Origin: Bradyrhizobium sp. RD5-C2
Lineage (GTDB): Bacteria; Pseudomonadota; Alphaproteobacteria; Rhizobiales; Xanthobacteraceae
Assembly: GCF_019972155.1 (NCBI RefSeq)
Contig: NZ_BOVL01000008.1
Span: 1-47,301 of the forward strand
Direction: 5' to 3'
Length of the DNA: 47,301 nucleotides
The position numbers and the translations under genes are program-made. This document shows positions 16,084 through 24,475 of the stretch, one piece after another; the first letter of the stretch is position 1; every line of letters begins with the position of its first letter. The notes under the pieces are model-generated. The model ran no database searches. It had not been told where the DNA came from and worked only from the letters and a program-made list of their open reading frames with translations.

Positions 16084-16368
16084 ATGCCACTCACCCGTGG
16101 CCGTATCGGGGGATATGATTCCGAACGCCTGGCGTTCGGCTTCACCATGATGCACGGCGATCAGGAAGTTGAATGTCAGATCAGCGACGCCGCAATGGAC
16201 GAATTGGCCGGCACGCGCGGAACACCGAGCCTGGCCCGGCAGGCGCAGTTCATTGCGCTGCGCGACGCGATCGAGATGATCGCATCCGACATCTTTGACG
16301 GCGGCCCGGTGGTCAGAGGCGCGACGATCCGGATCTTCACCAAGCACATCTCGAAAGAGGAGCGCTAG
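16084..16368 (+). CDS. DUF1488-like small protein
   Basis: 94 residues, cytosolic, acidic. The arrangement LAFGFTMMHGDQEVECQISD, AAMDELAGTRG and FIALRDAIEMIASDIFDGG, ending in IRIFTKHISKEER, resembles DUF1488 proteins: a short beta strand pair followed by a helix. These are widespread in proteobacteria and have no known function. Its stop codon overlaps the stop codon of the convergent NDUFAF6-like gene (bases 16365-16368). An 75-base gap separates it from the kinase-like gene, so it may share that transcript. Confidence 0.7.
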   Translation: MPLTRGRIGGYDSERLAFGFTMMHGDQEVECQISDAAMDELAGTRGTPSLARQAQFIALRDAIEMIASDIFDGGPVVRGATIRIFTKHISKEER

Positions 16369-17228
16369 CGGCCGAACTCCTCGGTGCGCGCGGCTCGCCA
16401 CAACGTCCAGAGCGTACGCAGTCGTGACACCGGCTTCGGCAGGAACGGGTCGTAGTCGGCCCTCCTCGCCCGGTTCAGCTCGCGCCTGACGTGAGCGAGC
16501 GGCAGGAAGATCGGCCTCACGCCGGACGGCACATCCGCAAGCAGCCCGAATGCGGTCTTGAGATGGACCTGGGCTTCGTCCGCGAGCTGATCGATCACAG
16601 CACGGATATTCGGCGTCGGCTTGCCGGCAAACACCTCCTCCTTGCTGCTGCCGTGCTGCTGCAGCAGCTGGAGTGGCAGAAACAGCTGCTGTCGCGAGGC
16701 GTCGCGGCCCAGCGCCGCGATGACCTGCGCCATGCCCTGGGCGAGGCCCGCATGACGGGCCAGGTGATCGATCGCCTCCGACGGCCGCGCCACCACGCGG
16801 GTAGCCTGCGCGAACAGCGCCGACGCCGTGGCGTCGAGGTAGCCCTCGAGCGCGGCCAGCGACGGCATCGGGTCGTTGTAGAGATCGAACTGATGCTCCT
16901 CGACCAGCTGCGACAATGGCGAGACCGGCAGGCGGTGATTGCGGATCGCGTACAGCAGCTCTGCCGCGACCGGATTGCCCTCGACGCCGCCGTGTCCGGC
17001 GCCTGCCAGCATGTCGGTCCACCATTGCAGCCGCATCTCGCCGGGCAGCGGCTGGCTGACCTGCTCGTGCACGCGCGAGACCTCGATGTTGAAGGCGTAG
17101 ATCGCGAGCAGCGCCCGGCGCTCCGGACCCGGCAGGAACAAGGTCGACGCGTAGCGCACGAAGTCATGGGTCCGCACCAGATCGGCGCAGAATGCCGCGC
17201 CGTCCTTCGGCGCCTCCGTCGCGCTCAT
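16365..17228 (-). CDS. Squalene/phytoene synthase-fold protein, NDUFAF6-like
   Basis: 287 residues. The fold is that of trans-isoprenyl diphosphate synthases, but the catalytic aspartates are gone. Motif 1, normally DDxxD, reads AFNIEVSRVHEQ (residues 45-56). Motif 2, normally D-x-x-x-D before ARRGRVYLP, reads AALGRDASRQQLFLP (171-185). MRLQWWTDML (65-74) is typical of the NDUFAF6 (C8orf38) branch, an assembly factor of mitochondrial complex I. The gene's ATG overlaps the TGA of the NDUFAF3-like gene by 4 bp, implying translational coupling. A role in assembly of NADH dehydrogenase or another membrane complex is inferred from this pairing. A true squalene or phytoene synthase is unlikely. Confidence 0.85.
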   Translation of the reverse strand: MSATEAPKDGAAFCADLVRTHDFVRYASTLFLPGPERRALLAIYAFNIEVSRVHEQVSQPLPGEMRLQWWTDMLAGAGHGGVEGNPVAAELLYAIRNHRLPVSPLSQLVEEHQFDLYNDPMPSLAALEGYLDATASALFAQATRVVARPSEAIDHLARHAGLAQGMAQVIAALGRDASRQQLFLPLQLLQQHGSSKEEVFAGKPTPNIRAVIDQLADEAQVHLKTAFGLLADVPSGVRPIFLPLAHVRRELNRARRADYDPFLPKPVSRLRTLWTLWRAARTEEFGR

Positions 17229-17608
17229 GGCACCGCGATCAGCGCCGCCGCGACGCGACGCCGCTCGCCCAGCATGATGTTGTAGGTGCGGATCGCCGGA
17301 CCCGTCTGCATCGGGTCGAGCACCACCCGCACCGCGCGCAGGGCCTCGCGCAGGCCTTTTGGCGGCACCCAGACCTCGGTGCCGCTGCCCACGATGAGGG
17401 TGTCGATCGCATTTGCGGCCGCGAATACCTTTTGCAGCGCGTATTCGTCGATCTCTTGCGGCCTGGTCACCGCCCAGGCCCACATCGAGTCGGGCAGGCA
17501 CAGCAGCGAGCCGCGATGCGACATATCGGCAAACGCGAAGCCGCCCTTGCCGTAGGCCTCGATCGGCGCCGACCTCGGAAGATGGGGAGCGTCCGAGGGA
17601 TTGCTCAT
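17225..17608 (-). CDS. Mth938-like protein, NDUFAF3 homologue
   Basis: 127 residues, the Mth938/DUF498 fold. Visible elements are APIEAYGKGGFAFADMSHRG, then LLCLPDSMWAWAV, IDTLIVGSGTEVWVPPKGLR and VVLDPMQTGPAIRTYNIMLG with ERRRVAAALI. The same domain makes up human NDUFAF3, an early complex I assembly factor. In several alphaproteobacteria this gene is found with secD/secF/yajC, as here: it starts 6 bp after secF. It overlaps the following NDUFAF6-like gene by 4 bp. It is cytosolic or peripherally membrane-bound. The function in bacteria is unproven. Confidence 0.87.
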   Translation of the reverse strand: MSNPSDAPHLPRSAPIEAYGKGGFAFADMSHRGSLLCLPDSMWAWAVTRPQEIDEYALQKVFAAANAIDTLIVGSGTEVWVPPKGLREALRAVRVVLDPMQTGPAIRTYNIMLGERRRVAAALIAVP

Positions 17609-17614
17609 GACCGG

Positions 17615-18649
17615 CTACTTCTTGGCTGCGGCCGCGTCCGGCTTCTTGGCCGGCGCGTCCTGCGCCTCGCCCCGCGTGGTGTGAACTCCGAGATAGATCA
17701 GGATGGGCGCCGCGATGAAGATCGAGGTGTAGGTGCCGACCAGCACCACGCCGAACATCATCACGGCCGTGAAGCTGTGGATCGCGTGGCCGCCGAACAG
17801 CAGCAGCGCGAGCAGCGCCAAAGTCACGGTGACGTGGGTGATGATCGAACGCGACAGCGTCGAGTTGATCGACTCGTTCAGCAGCTGCGGCATCGGCATC
17901 TTCTTGTAGCGCCGCAGCATCTCGCGGATACGGTCGTAGATGACGACGGTGTCGTTGAGCGAGTAGCCGAGAATCGTCAGCAACGCCGCGATGCTGGTGA
18001 GGTCGAAATCGACCTGGGTGATCGACATGAAGCCGATCGTCAGCACGATATCGTGGACGTTGGCGATCATGGCGCCGAGCGCGAACTGCCACTCGAACCG
18101 GAACCAGAGGTAGATCAGGATGCCGACGATCGCGAGCATCAGGCCGAGCATGCCGAAGGCGAGCAGCTCGCCGGAGACGCGCGGCCCCACCACTTCGACC
18201 CGGCGGTAATCGACGGACTCGCCGAGCGAGGCGCGGATCTTGCCCACCGCATCCTGCTGTGCCTTGTCGCCGCCCGGCTGCTCGGCGACGCGAATCTGCA
18301 CGTCGGCCTCGCCCGAACCGCCGAGTTGCTGCAGCTGCACCTCGCCGAGGCCGAGACCATTCAACGTCGTGCGCATCGCGGCGATGTCGGCGGTGCCGGA
18401 CTTGGCCCGCACCTCCAGCAGCGTGCCGCCCTTGAAGTCGATGCCGAAATTCAGGCCGTGGGTGAAGAACAACGTGATGGCGAGGATCGAGAGCAGCGCC
18501 GAGATCGGGAAGCTGATGCGGCGGAAGCGCGTGAAGTCGAAATGCGTGTCGTCGGGCACGATACGCAGCGGCGGCAGCAGGCCGAGCGCCGCGACCACGG
18601 TCAGCACGGCAATCAGGATGCCAAGGCCAATGAGAACGGTATGAGTCAC
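17615..18649 (-). CDS. secF: Protein translocase subunit SecF
   Basis: 344 residues, six transmembrane helices with a periplasmic P4 region between helices 1 and 2. SecF works with SecD to pull preproteins out of SecYEG using the proton gradient. Seen here are HGLNFGIDFKGGTLLEVRAK (family signature after TM1), GPRVSGELLAFGMLGLMLA, DFDLTSIAALLTILGYSLND with the conserved Asp, and ESINSTLSRSIITH. An extra hydrophobic segment at the N-terminus (VLIGLGILIAVLTVVAAL) precedes the usual TM1. The start is a GTG at 18649 with GAGAGG upstream, 10 bp after the secD stop. The C-terminal tail is Ala/Lys-rich. Confidence 0.96.
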   Translation of the reverse strand: MTHTVLIGLGILIAVLTVVAALGLLPPLRIVPDDTHFDFTRFRRISFPISALLSILAITLFFTHGLNFGIDFKGGTLLEVRAKSGTADIAAMRTTLNGLGLGEVQLQQLGGSGEADVQIRVAEQPGGDKAQQDAVGKIRASLGESVDYRRVEVVGPRVSGELLAFGMLGLMLAIVGILIYLWFRFEWQFALGAMIANVHDIVLTIGFMSITQVDFDLTSIAALLTILGYSLNDTVVIYDRIREMLRRYKKMPMPQLLNESINSTLSRSIITHVTVTLALLALLLFGGHAIHSFTAVMMFGVVLVGTYTSIFIAAPILIYLGVHTTRGEAQDAPAKKPDAAAAKK

Positions 18650-18659
18650 AATAGGCCTC

Positions 18660-20264
18660 TCAGATCGGCACGGTTTGCGGCCGCTTCCACCGCACCCACC
18701 CGGCGACGATAAGGCGCGTCATGGTGAAGGCGGTGAACACCGTGGTGATGATGCCGATGCCGAGCGTCACGGCAAAGCCGCGCACCGGTCCGGTGCCGAT
18801 GTAGAACAGCACGGCGGCAGCGATGAAGGTGGTGATATTGGAGTCGAGGATGGTCGCCAGCGCCCGCTTGAACCCGGCGTCGATCGCCGAGATCGCGTTG
18901 CGGCCGCCGCGCAATTCCTCGCGGATGCGCTCGTAGATCAGCACGTTGGAATCGACCGCAATGCCGACCGTCAGCACGATGCCGGCGATGCCGGGCAAGG
19001 TCAGCGTGGCGTTGAGCAGCGACAGCAGCCCGAAGATCATGGCGACGTTGATGGCCACCGCGATGTTGGCGAACACCCCGAACAGCCGGTAGGTGATCAG
19101 CATGAACACGATGACCAGGATCGAGCCGACATAGGCCGCGAGCTCGCCCTTCTCGATCGAGTCCTGCCCGAGACCGGGACCGACGGTGCGCTCCTCGACC
19201 ACGGTCAACGGCGCCGGCAGCGCGCCGGCACGCATCAGGATCGCCAGATCGTTGGCGGACTGCACCGTGAAGCTGCCGGAGATCTGCCCCTGTCCGCCGG
19301 TGATCGGCTCGCGAATCACGGGCGCCGAGATCACCTTGCCGTCAAGCACGATCGCAAACGGCTGGCCGACGTTATCGGCGGTCGCCTGAGCGAATTTGCG
19401 GGCACCCGACGTATTGAACTTGAAGCTGACGATCGCCTCGCCGGTGCGCTGGTCGAAACCGGGTTGAGCGTCGGAGAGTTCAGCTCCGGAAACCAGCACC
19501 TGCTTCTTGACGACGTACGGAACCGGCGGCGGAGACGCACTCGTCAGCAATTCGGAGTCCGGCGGCACCCGGCCCTGTTGGGCCTGGTCGGGCGACACCG
19601 AGGAGTCGACCATGCGGAATTCCATCTTCGCGGTCTTGCCGAGCAGCTCCTTCAGATGGGTCGGGTCCTGCAGACCCGGCACCTGCACCAGGATGCGATC
19701 GGTGCCCTGACGCTGGATCAAGGGCTCGACGGTGCCGAGTTCGTTGACGCGCTTCTCGACGATCTGGATCGACTGCTCGATGGTCTTGCGCATGCGATCG
19801 AGCATGGCCGCTTGCGGGATCGTCATGCGGATCAGCCCGCCTCCGGCGTCCGCCACCTCAAGATCGCGCTGCCCGCTCGATCCGATCAGGCCGCCGATCG
19901 GCTGCGCGATCTCCCGAAGTTTGGCCAACGCCGCTGGAACATCGGCCTCCTTCGCGATCCGGGCCTCGACGCCGTCGTTGCGGATTACGATTCCCCCGGT
20001 GAAGCCGATCCGGGCATCGCGCAGCGCCTTCCGGGCATCGTCGCGGATCTGCTCGAGCTTCTCCTTCTTTACATAGTTGGAGTCGACCTCGAGCAGGAGA
20101 TACGAGCCGCCCTGCAAATCGAGGCCGAGGACGAGGCGCCGCTGTGCCCAGGCCGGCCAGGTCTTGACCTGCGCCTCGGGGAAGAAATTGGGCACGGCGC
20201 ACAGGCAGACCACCAGCGCTGTCAGGATAATCCCCAGCGCTCGCCACCGCGTGAAATACAACAT
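18660..20264 (-). CDS. secD: Protein translocase subunit SecD
   Basis: 534 residues. TM1 is LGIILTALVVCLCAVPNFF, followed by RLVLGLDLQGGSYLLLEVD (the SecD signature). A large periplasmic P1 domain spans about residues 40-365, including GTVEPLIQRQGTDRILVQVP and GKVISAPVIREPITGGQGQI. Five further membrane helices contain GIVLTVGIAVDSNVLIYERI, with the conserved Asp and RIREE. It forms the proton-driven SecDF motor with the next gene. The 40-base gap from yajC fits one yajC-secD-secF operon. Confidence 0.97.
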   Translation of the reverse strand: MLYFTRWRALGIILTALVVCLCAVPNFFPEAQVKTWPAWAQRRLVLGLDLQGGSYLLLEVDSNYVKKEKLEQIRDDARKALRDARIGFTGGIVIRNDGVEARIAKEADVPAALAKLREIAQPIGGLIGSSGQRDLEVADAGGGLIRMTIPQAAMLDRMRKTIEQSIQIVEKRVNELGTVEPLIQRQGTDRILVQVPGLQDPTHLKELLGKTAKMEFRMVDSSVSPDQAQQGRVPPDSELLTSASPPPVPYVVKKQVLVSGAELSDAQPGFDQRTGEAIVSFKFNTSGARKFAQATADNVGQPFAIVLDGKVISAPVIREPITGGQGQISGSFTVQSANDLAILMRAGALPAPLTVVEERTVGPGLGQDSIEKGELAAYVGSILVIVFMLITYRLFGVFANIAVAINVAMIFGLLSLLNATLTLPGIAGIVLTVGIAVDSNVLIYERIREELRGGRNAISAIDAGFKRALATILDSNITTFIAAAVLFYIGTGPVRGFAVTLGIGIITTVFTAFTMTRLIVAGWVRWKRPQTVPI

Positions 20265-20304
20265 CGAATTGACCTGTCAGATTCGGCAAAGGGCTCCGCG
20301 GCGA

Positions 20305-20661
20305 TCAGCTCGCGGACGCCTCGTCCTTGGCATCGCCCTTCGCCGGCTCACCCTTGGTCCGCACGCCCGAAATCATCTGGCGCATCTGCCGCACGCGAAC
20401 GCCGTCCGAAATCTCAAACTCGATCTGGTCGTCGTCGACCACCTTGGTCACCTTGCCGACGAGGCCGCCCGAGGTCACCACGGTGTCGCCGCGGCGGATG
20501 TTCTTCACGAGATCCGCGTGATCGCGCACCTTCCGCTGCTGCGGGCGCAGAATCAGGAAGTACATGATGACGAAGATCAGCGCGAATGGCAGCAACGACA
20601 TCAACATGCTGTTGGTATCAGTGCCAGCTCCAGCCTGAGCAAACGCAGGAGTAATCAGCAT
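20305..20661 (-). CDS. yajC: Preprotein translocase subunit YajC
   Basis: 118 residues. One transmembrane helix (LLPFALIFVIMYFLILRPQQ, about 24-43) is followed by the conserved cytosolic segment RRGDTVVTSGGLVGKVTKVV. YajC associates with SecDF and the holotranslocon. The C-terminal tail is charged and rich in Lys/Asp/Glu. It is the first gene of the operon; the promoter must lie in the 190 bases before the divergent DUF815 gene. Confidence 0.96.
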   Translation of the reverse strand: MLITPAFAQAGAGTDTNSMLMSLLPFALIFVIMYFLILRPQQRKVRDHADLVKNIRRGDTVVTSGGLVGKVTKVVDDDQIEFEISDGVRVRQMRQMISGVRTKGEPAKGDAKDEASAS

Positions 20662-20851
20662 TCAGACGATCCTCGGATAAGACGGGAAAGGACCGGCAGC
20701 ACCCTCGGGTTCGGGGCGGTATGGCGGTCCGGACAAATTCGCGCGGACTATAGCGGCCGCGGTCCCAATTGCAACGTTAACGGACCGTCATTTAGGGCGC
20801 TTGCGGGACCGCCGCCAGCCCGATAAGGCTGCGCCGTCAGGAACTGGACAA

Positions 20852-21835
20852 ATGCCGAAAAAAGCCAAGAAAACTACCAGTAAAACAGCCCGCAAAACCG
20901 CCCCTCAAGCTGCTGCCAAGCGTGTCGCAAACGCCGCGACAAAACGCCCGGTAATGCCGCTCGACGGCACCACCGCCGAGCGGATCGCGAACGCCCTGGA
21001 GACCATTGCGAGCCGCCTTGCGACCGCCTCCCCGGCCCCCGATCCGGCCGAGACGTTCGGCGCCGCCGACGCCTTTGTCTGGCATCCGGACGGACGCCTC
21101 GCCCCGGTGCCGCGCGTCAGCCGCGTCGAAATCAGCCTGCTCAAGGGCGTCGACCGGATGCGCGATATCCTGATGGAGAATACCGAGCGCTTCGCCAACG
21201 GACTGCCCGCCAACAATGCGCTGCTGTGGGGTGCCCGCGGCATGGGCAAGTCGTCGCTCGTCAAGGCGACGCATGCCAGCCTCAATGTCGACCGCAAGCC
21301 GGCCGACCGGCTGAAGCTGATCGAGATCCACCGCGAGGACATCGAGAGCCTGCCCGGCCTGATGGAGCGTCTGCGCAGCTCCTCCTTCCGCTTCATCGTG
21401 TTCTGCGACGACCTCTCCTTTGACGGCAACGACGCCTCCTACAAATCGCTCAAGGCGGTGCTGGAAGGCGGTATCGAGGGACGCCCCGAGAACGTCATCC
21501 TCTATGCGACCTCGAACCGGCGGCATCTCCTGGCGCGCGAGATGATCGAGAACGAACGCTCGACCGCGATCAATCCGGGTGAAGCCGTCGAGGAGAAAGT
21601 GTCGCTGTCGGACCGCTTCGGTCTCTGGCTCGGCTTCCACCGTTGCAGCCAGGACGAGTACCTTGCGATGGTGAAAGGCTATTGCGACCATTACGGCATC
21701 AAGATCGCCGAGGACGAGCTCGAGCGCGAGGCGCTCGAATGGTCGACCACCCGCGGATCGCGCTCCGGCCGCGTCGCCTGGCAATACACACAGGAACTCG
21801 CCGGCCGGCTCGGCGTGCGGCTCAGCGGCGCATAG
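20852..21835 (+). CDS. DUF815 AAA-type ATPase
   Basis: 327 residues. A Lys/Ala/Thr-rich basic leader (residues 1-30, MPKKAKKTTSKTARKT) could contact nucleic acid or the membrane. The DUF815 ATPase follows: Walker A LLWGARGMGKSSLVKA, Walker B RFIVFCDDLSFDGND, sensor 1 NVILYATSNRRHL, and a late SDRFGLWLGFHRCSQDEY. The family is conserved in proteobacteria with no established role. The start at 20852 is preferred over 20801 because GTCAGGAAC lies just upstream and it begins the basic leader. It is divergent from yajC and not co-directional with any essential neighbour. Confidence 0.9.
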   Translation: MPKKAKKTTSKTARKTAPQAAAKRVANAATKRPVMPLDGTTAERIANALETIASRLATASPAPDPAETFGAADAFVWHPDGRLAPVPRVSRVEISLLKGVDRMRDILMENTERFANGLPANNALLWGARGMGKSSLVKATHASLNVDRKPADRLKLIEIHREDIESLPGLMERLRSSSFRFIVFCDDLSFDGNDASYKSLKAVLEGGIEGRPENVILYATSNRRHLLAREMIENERSTAINPGEAVEEKVSLSDRFGLWLGFHRCSQDEYLAMVKGYCDHYGIKIAEDELEREALEWSTTRGSRSGRVAWQYTQELAGRLGVRLSGA

Positions 21836-21914
21836 CGCGAGCCGCACGTCCGGCAGGTCGCTGAATCAAGTCGCAGGCCTTCTGAATTCATTGCGGCATG
21901 GGTACACTCGACGC

Positions 21915-22394
21915 ATGCCGGCCGAACCCAGCACGACTGCGAGACGATGTGGCGAGTGCACCGCTTGCTGCGATGGCTGGCTGAAAATCCGGATCCGTGG
22001 CCACGACGTCCATCCGGGGCAGCCGTGCCCGTTCAGCAGCGCAGGCAAATGCACGATCTACGACGAGCGTCCGATCGATCCCTGCCGGAATTTCGTCTGC
22101 GGCTGGCTGACGCCGACAAGCCCGCTGCCTGACTGGATGCGTCCGGACAAATCCGATGTCATCTTTCTTCCGGCAAGCTTTGTCTGGCGCACAATTCCAG
22201 TCGATGTCGCGGTTGCCATCGGCGCTCGTCCGAAAGCCAAGGCGCGCGGGTGGCTGGAAGCCTTCAGCCGCGTCGCGCGCCGGCCCCTGCTGCTGCAATC
22301 AGATGGGGATTGGCACGCGTTTGGACCGCCGCAATTCCTGAGCGACATGGTCGAGCGTCTCGCAGATACGCGAGACCCTTGGCAGCCGATCTAG
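21915..22394 (+). CDS. YkgJ-like cysteine-cluster protein
   Basis: 159 residues. The N-terminal third has eight cysteines in the pattern RRCGECTACCDGW (C12, C15, C18, C19), GQPCPFSSAGKCTIYD (C38, C46) and DPCRNFVCGW (C57, C62). This is the YkgJ/Fe-S-Zn cluster layout, probably binding a zinc or iron-sulfur centre. The C-terminal half has no recognisable domain. The start is uncertain: ATG at 21915 is chosen, and a TTG at 21891 is also in frame. Function unknown. Confidence 0.78.
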   Translation: MPAEPSTTARRCGECTACCDGWLKIRIRGHDVHPGQPCPFSSAGKCTIYDERPIDPCRNFVCGWLTPTSPLPDWMRPDKSDVIFLPASFVWRTIPVDVAVAIGARPKAKARGWLEAFSRVARRPLLLQSDGDWHAFGPPQFLSDMVERLADTRDPWQPI

Positions 22395-22751
22395 GCCTCT
22401 TACCGGGCACGAACTCGCTCTGATCCACCGAAATTTGGCATCCATTATTCCAAAATGCATCGATATTTCTGCGGTGCAATATCTTATGTCAGCAACCCTG
22501 TCTGAATTCGATAGATCGACTTTCCTGACGTGAACTCAATTGTATGAGTGTAAGTCAAATCTTATTCCAGAATCAGAGATGCGACAAATTGATGCAGTGC
22601 AACAGTATCATAGTACCATATAAGTCACATCGCGGGTTTATCTGTCTGGCCTCATCCGCATCCATGTATCTGGTGTGTGGTATACATTAACGTCCCTCCA
22701 CTTTGTGACCCTCAGCACACCGCTGAGGCGTTCTGACAAAGGGGGGATTAG
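22395..22751 (+). promoter_or_regulatory. A/T-rich porin upstream region with leader hairpin
   Basis: About 357 bases without a gene and clearly richer in A/T than the flanks, consistent with a strong or regulated porin promoter. A 7-bp hairpin (CCTCAGC, loop ACACC, GCTGAGG) lies at 22710-22728, just before a G-rich ribosome binding site (AAAGGGGGG) and the ATG at 22752. TATACATTAA at 22681 could be a -10-like element. I see no good -35 at standard spacing, so the promoter assignment is weak. Confidence 0.4.
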
Positions 22752-24389
22752 ATGAAGAAGGGACTTCTCGCCGGAACCGCACTCGCGGCGATCGGCCTGG
22801 CGCTCACACAACAACCGGTGCAGGCAGCAACGCTCGACGACGTGATGGCGCGTCTGGATGCACTCGAACGAAACAATGCCAAGCTCGCGAAGGAGAATGC
22901 ACAGCTCCGGGATCGCGTGAACAACATCTCAAGCCGTAGCGCCGCGCCCCCTGCGGCAGCCTCAACGCCAAAGGGCAACCCGGTACAGCATGCCGGCGTC
23001 GCGCCCTCCCCGACGCCGGCTCCGGCTCCGGCTCCGGAGCATGCCGTCGTCAGCATCGGAGGCGCGCCGCTCTACAGCAAGGCGCCGGGCGGCAACGCCT
23101 TCGTCGACAACACCACCGTCACGCTTTACGGCCACGTGGATCTATCCGGCGACGTCTTCAACGCCGGCGTGTTCGATCAGGGCACCAAGTTCGGTGTGGC
23201 AAGCAACCTCACCTTTTTCGGCGTCCACGCGCGTCACGATCTCACACCGTATGGCTTCGCCGGCTGGGCCGCCGTCGCCCAGTTCGAATCCCTCGTCGAG
23301 GTCGCCGCGGTTCCGACCGAGCGCGCCGCGCTCGGAACGCGCGACAGCTTCATCGGGATGGCAACGCCATGGGGCACCATCAAGGCCGGCAAATCGGATA
23401 CGCCCTACAAGAAAGCCACATCGAAGTTCGATCCGTTCTCGGCGACGCTCGGCGACTACAACTCGATCATGGGCAATACCGGCGGCGACCTGCGCGCGGA
23501 GTTCGATTGGCGCGCGGCCCATGCGCTCTGGTACGAATCGCCGGTCTGGAACGGCTTCCAGACCACGCTGATGATCTCGCCCGGACAGAACACGGCAAAG
23601 GACAACAGCGATTTCGCGCTCGGCGACTTCAACTGCCCCGCCACGTCCGCGCGCGGCAGCGGCAGCGGCTTCCCGCTCACCGCGGCACCGGAAGGCTGCA
23701 CCGACGGCTCCTACGGCAACCTCTACAGTGCGTCGCTGACCTACAATCAGGGACCGTTCACGGCGGTCGCCGCTTACGAGCTGCACGAAGGCACCAACCG
23801 CACCGGCGACGAAGCCGTCACGCCGTTGAGCAATGGCGGCGTGCTGATCGTTCCGCCGGGAGCCGTCGGCATCGCCAACGAATGGGCCGCGAAGGTCGGC
23901 GCCGGGTATCGCATCGACGACGGCATCGGCAAGCTGCAGCTCTACGGCATCTATGAGGTGATGCGGCGCGAGAACACCGTGGCCGACTTCAACGAACGGT
24001 CGCGCGACGGCTACTTCCTCAGCGCCACTCAGAGCGTCGGCGCCTGGGACGTCAGCGCGTCATGGGCCCATGCCAACGCCTCCCCCGGCTCGCCCGGCAC
24101 CGGCGTATTCAACAACTACACCGTCACTCCGGCACCGGGATCGGCCGACTTTGCGCTCAACTCGGTGGACAGCAGCGCCGATCAGTATGCGGCTGGCGTC
24201 AAGTACCACTTTAGCCCGTTTGCGACCTGGTATCTTGTCGGCAGTTACCTGCGCAACGGCCCCGGCGCGCATTATTGCCTCGGCGTGAGCGGTCACGGGT
24301 ATGGCATATGCGGACGCGATGCCAACAACAACGTGGTCGCCGGCAACAAGGCGAGCGCTGTGACGACAGGCATGACCTTCGACTTCTAA
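22752..24389 (+). CDS. Porin with N-terminal coiled coil
   Basis: 545 residues. The signal peptide (MKKGLLAGTALAAIGLALTQ, cleavage after VQA) is followed by a coiled-coil heptad stretch (LDDVMARLDALERNNAKLAK, then ENAQLRDRVN, about residues 29-58). A Pro/Ala linker leads to the beta-barrel: VTLYGHVDLSGDVFNAG, FGVHARHDLTPYGFAGWAAV, GTIKAGKSDTPYK and the C-terminal strand ending SAVTTGMTFDF with terminal Phe. This fits a Gram-negative outer-membrane trimeric porin (Porin_4 group). The coiled coil may reach the periplasm or peptidoglycan. The gene is monocistronic with a bidirectional terminator at 24401. Confidence 0.92.
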   Translation: MKKGLLAGTALAAIGLALTQQPVQAATLDDVMARLDALERNNAKLAKENAQLRDRVNNISSRSAAPPAAASTPKGNPVQHAGVAPSPTPAPAPAPEHAVVSIGGAPLYSKAPGGNAFVDNTTVTLYGHVDLSGDVFNAGVFDQGTKFGVASNLTFFGVHARHDLTPYGFAGWAAVAQFESLVEVAAVPTERAALGTRDSFIGMATPWGTIKAGKSDTPYKKATSKFDPFSATLGDYNSIMGNTGGDLRAEFDWRAAHALWYESPVWNGFQTTLMISPGQNTAKDNSDFALGDFNCPATSARGSGSGFPLTAAPEGCTDGSYGNLYSASLTYNQGPFTAVAAYELHEGTNRTGDEAVTPLSNGGVLIVPPGAVGIANEWAAKVGAGYRIDDGIGKLQLYGIYEVMRRENTVADFNERSRDGYFLSATQSVGAWDVSASWAHANASPGSPGTGVFNNYTVTPAPGSADFALNSVDSSADQYAAGVKYHFSPFATWYLVGSYLRNGPGAHYCLGVSGHGYGICGRDANNNVVAGNKASAVTTGMTFDF

Positions 24390-24400
24390 ACCGAAACAAA

Positions 24401-24433
24401 ACGGGGGAGGCTTGCGCCTCCCCCGTTGTCTTT
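24401..24433 (+). terminator. Bidirectional porin/NlpD-like terminator
   Basis: An 11-bp perfect stem (ACGGGGGAGGC with GCCTCCCCCGT) encloses a TTGC loop. It is followed by TGTCTTTG on the plus strand and by TTTTGTTT on the minus strand. It can therefore stop both the porin transcript and the convergent LysM-LytM transcript. Confidence 0.88.
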
Positions 24434-24475
24434 GTTGTGAGACTTGGAAGTCCCTTGGAAGTCCCGGCGCGTAAC

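Noticed and set aside
16365..17228. True phytoene or squalene synthase (hopanoid HpnC/HpnD)
   Set aside because: The catalytic aspartates of both motifs are missing, and the gene is coupled to an NDUFAF3-like gene and secDF rather than to hopanoid genes.
24448..24468. Direct repeat TTGGAAGTCCC x2 after the porin terminator
   Set aside because: Only two short copies near the stop of the NlpD-like gene; too small to support an att site or a regulatory array.
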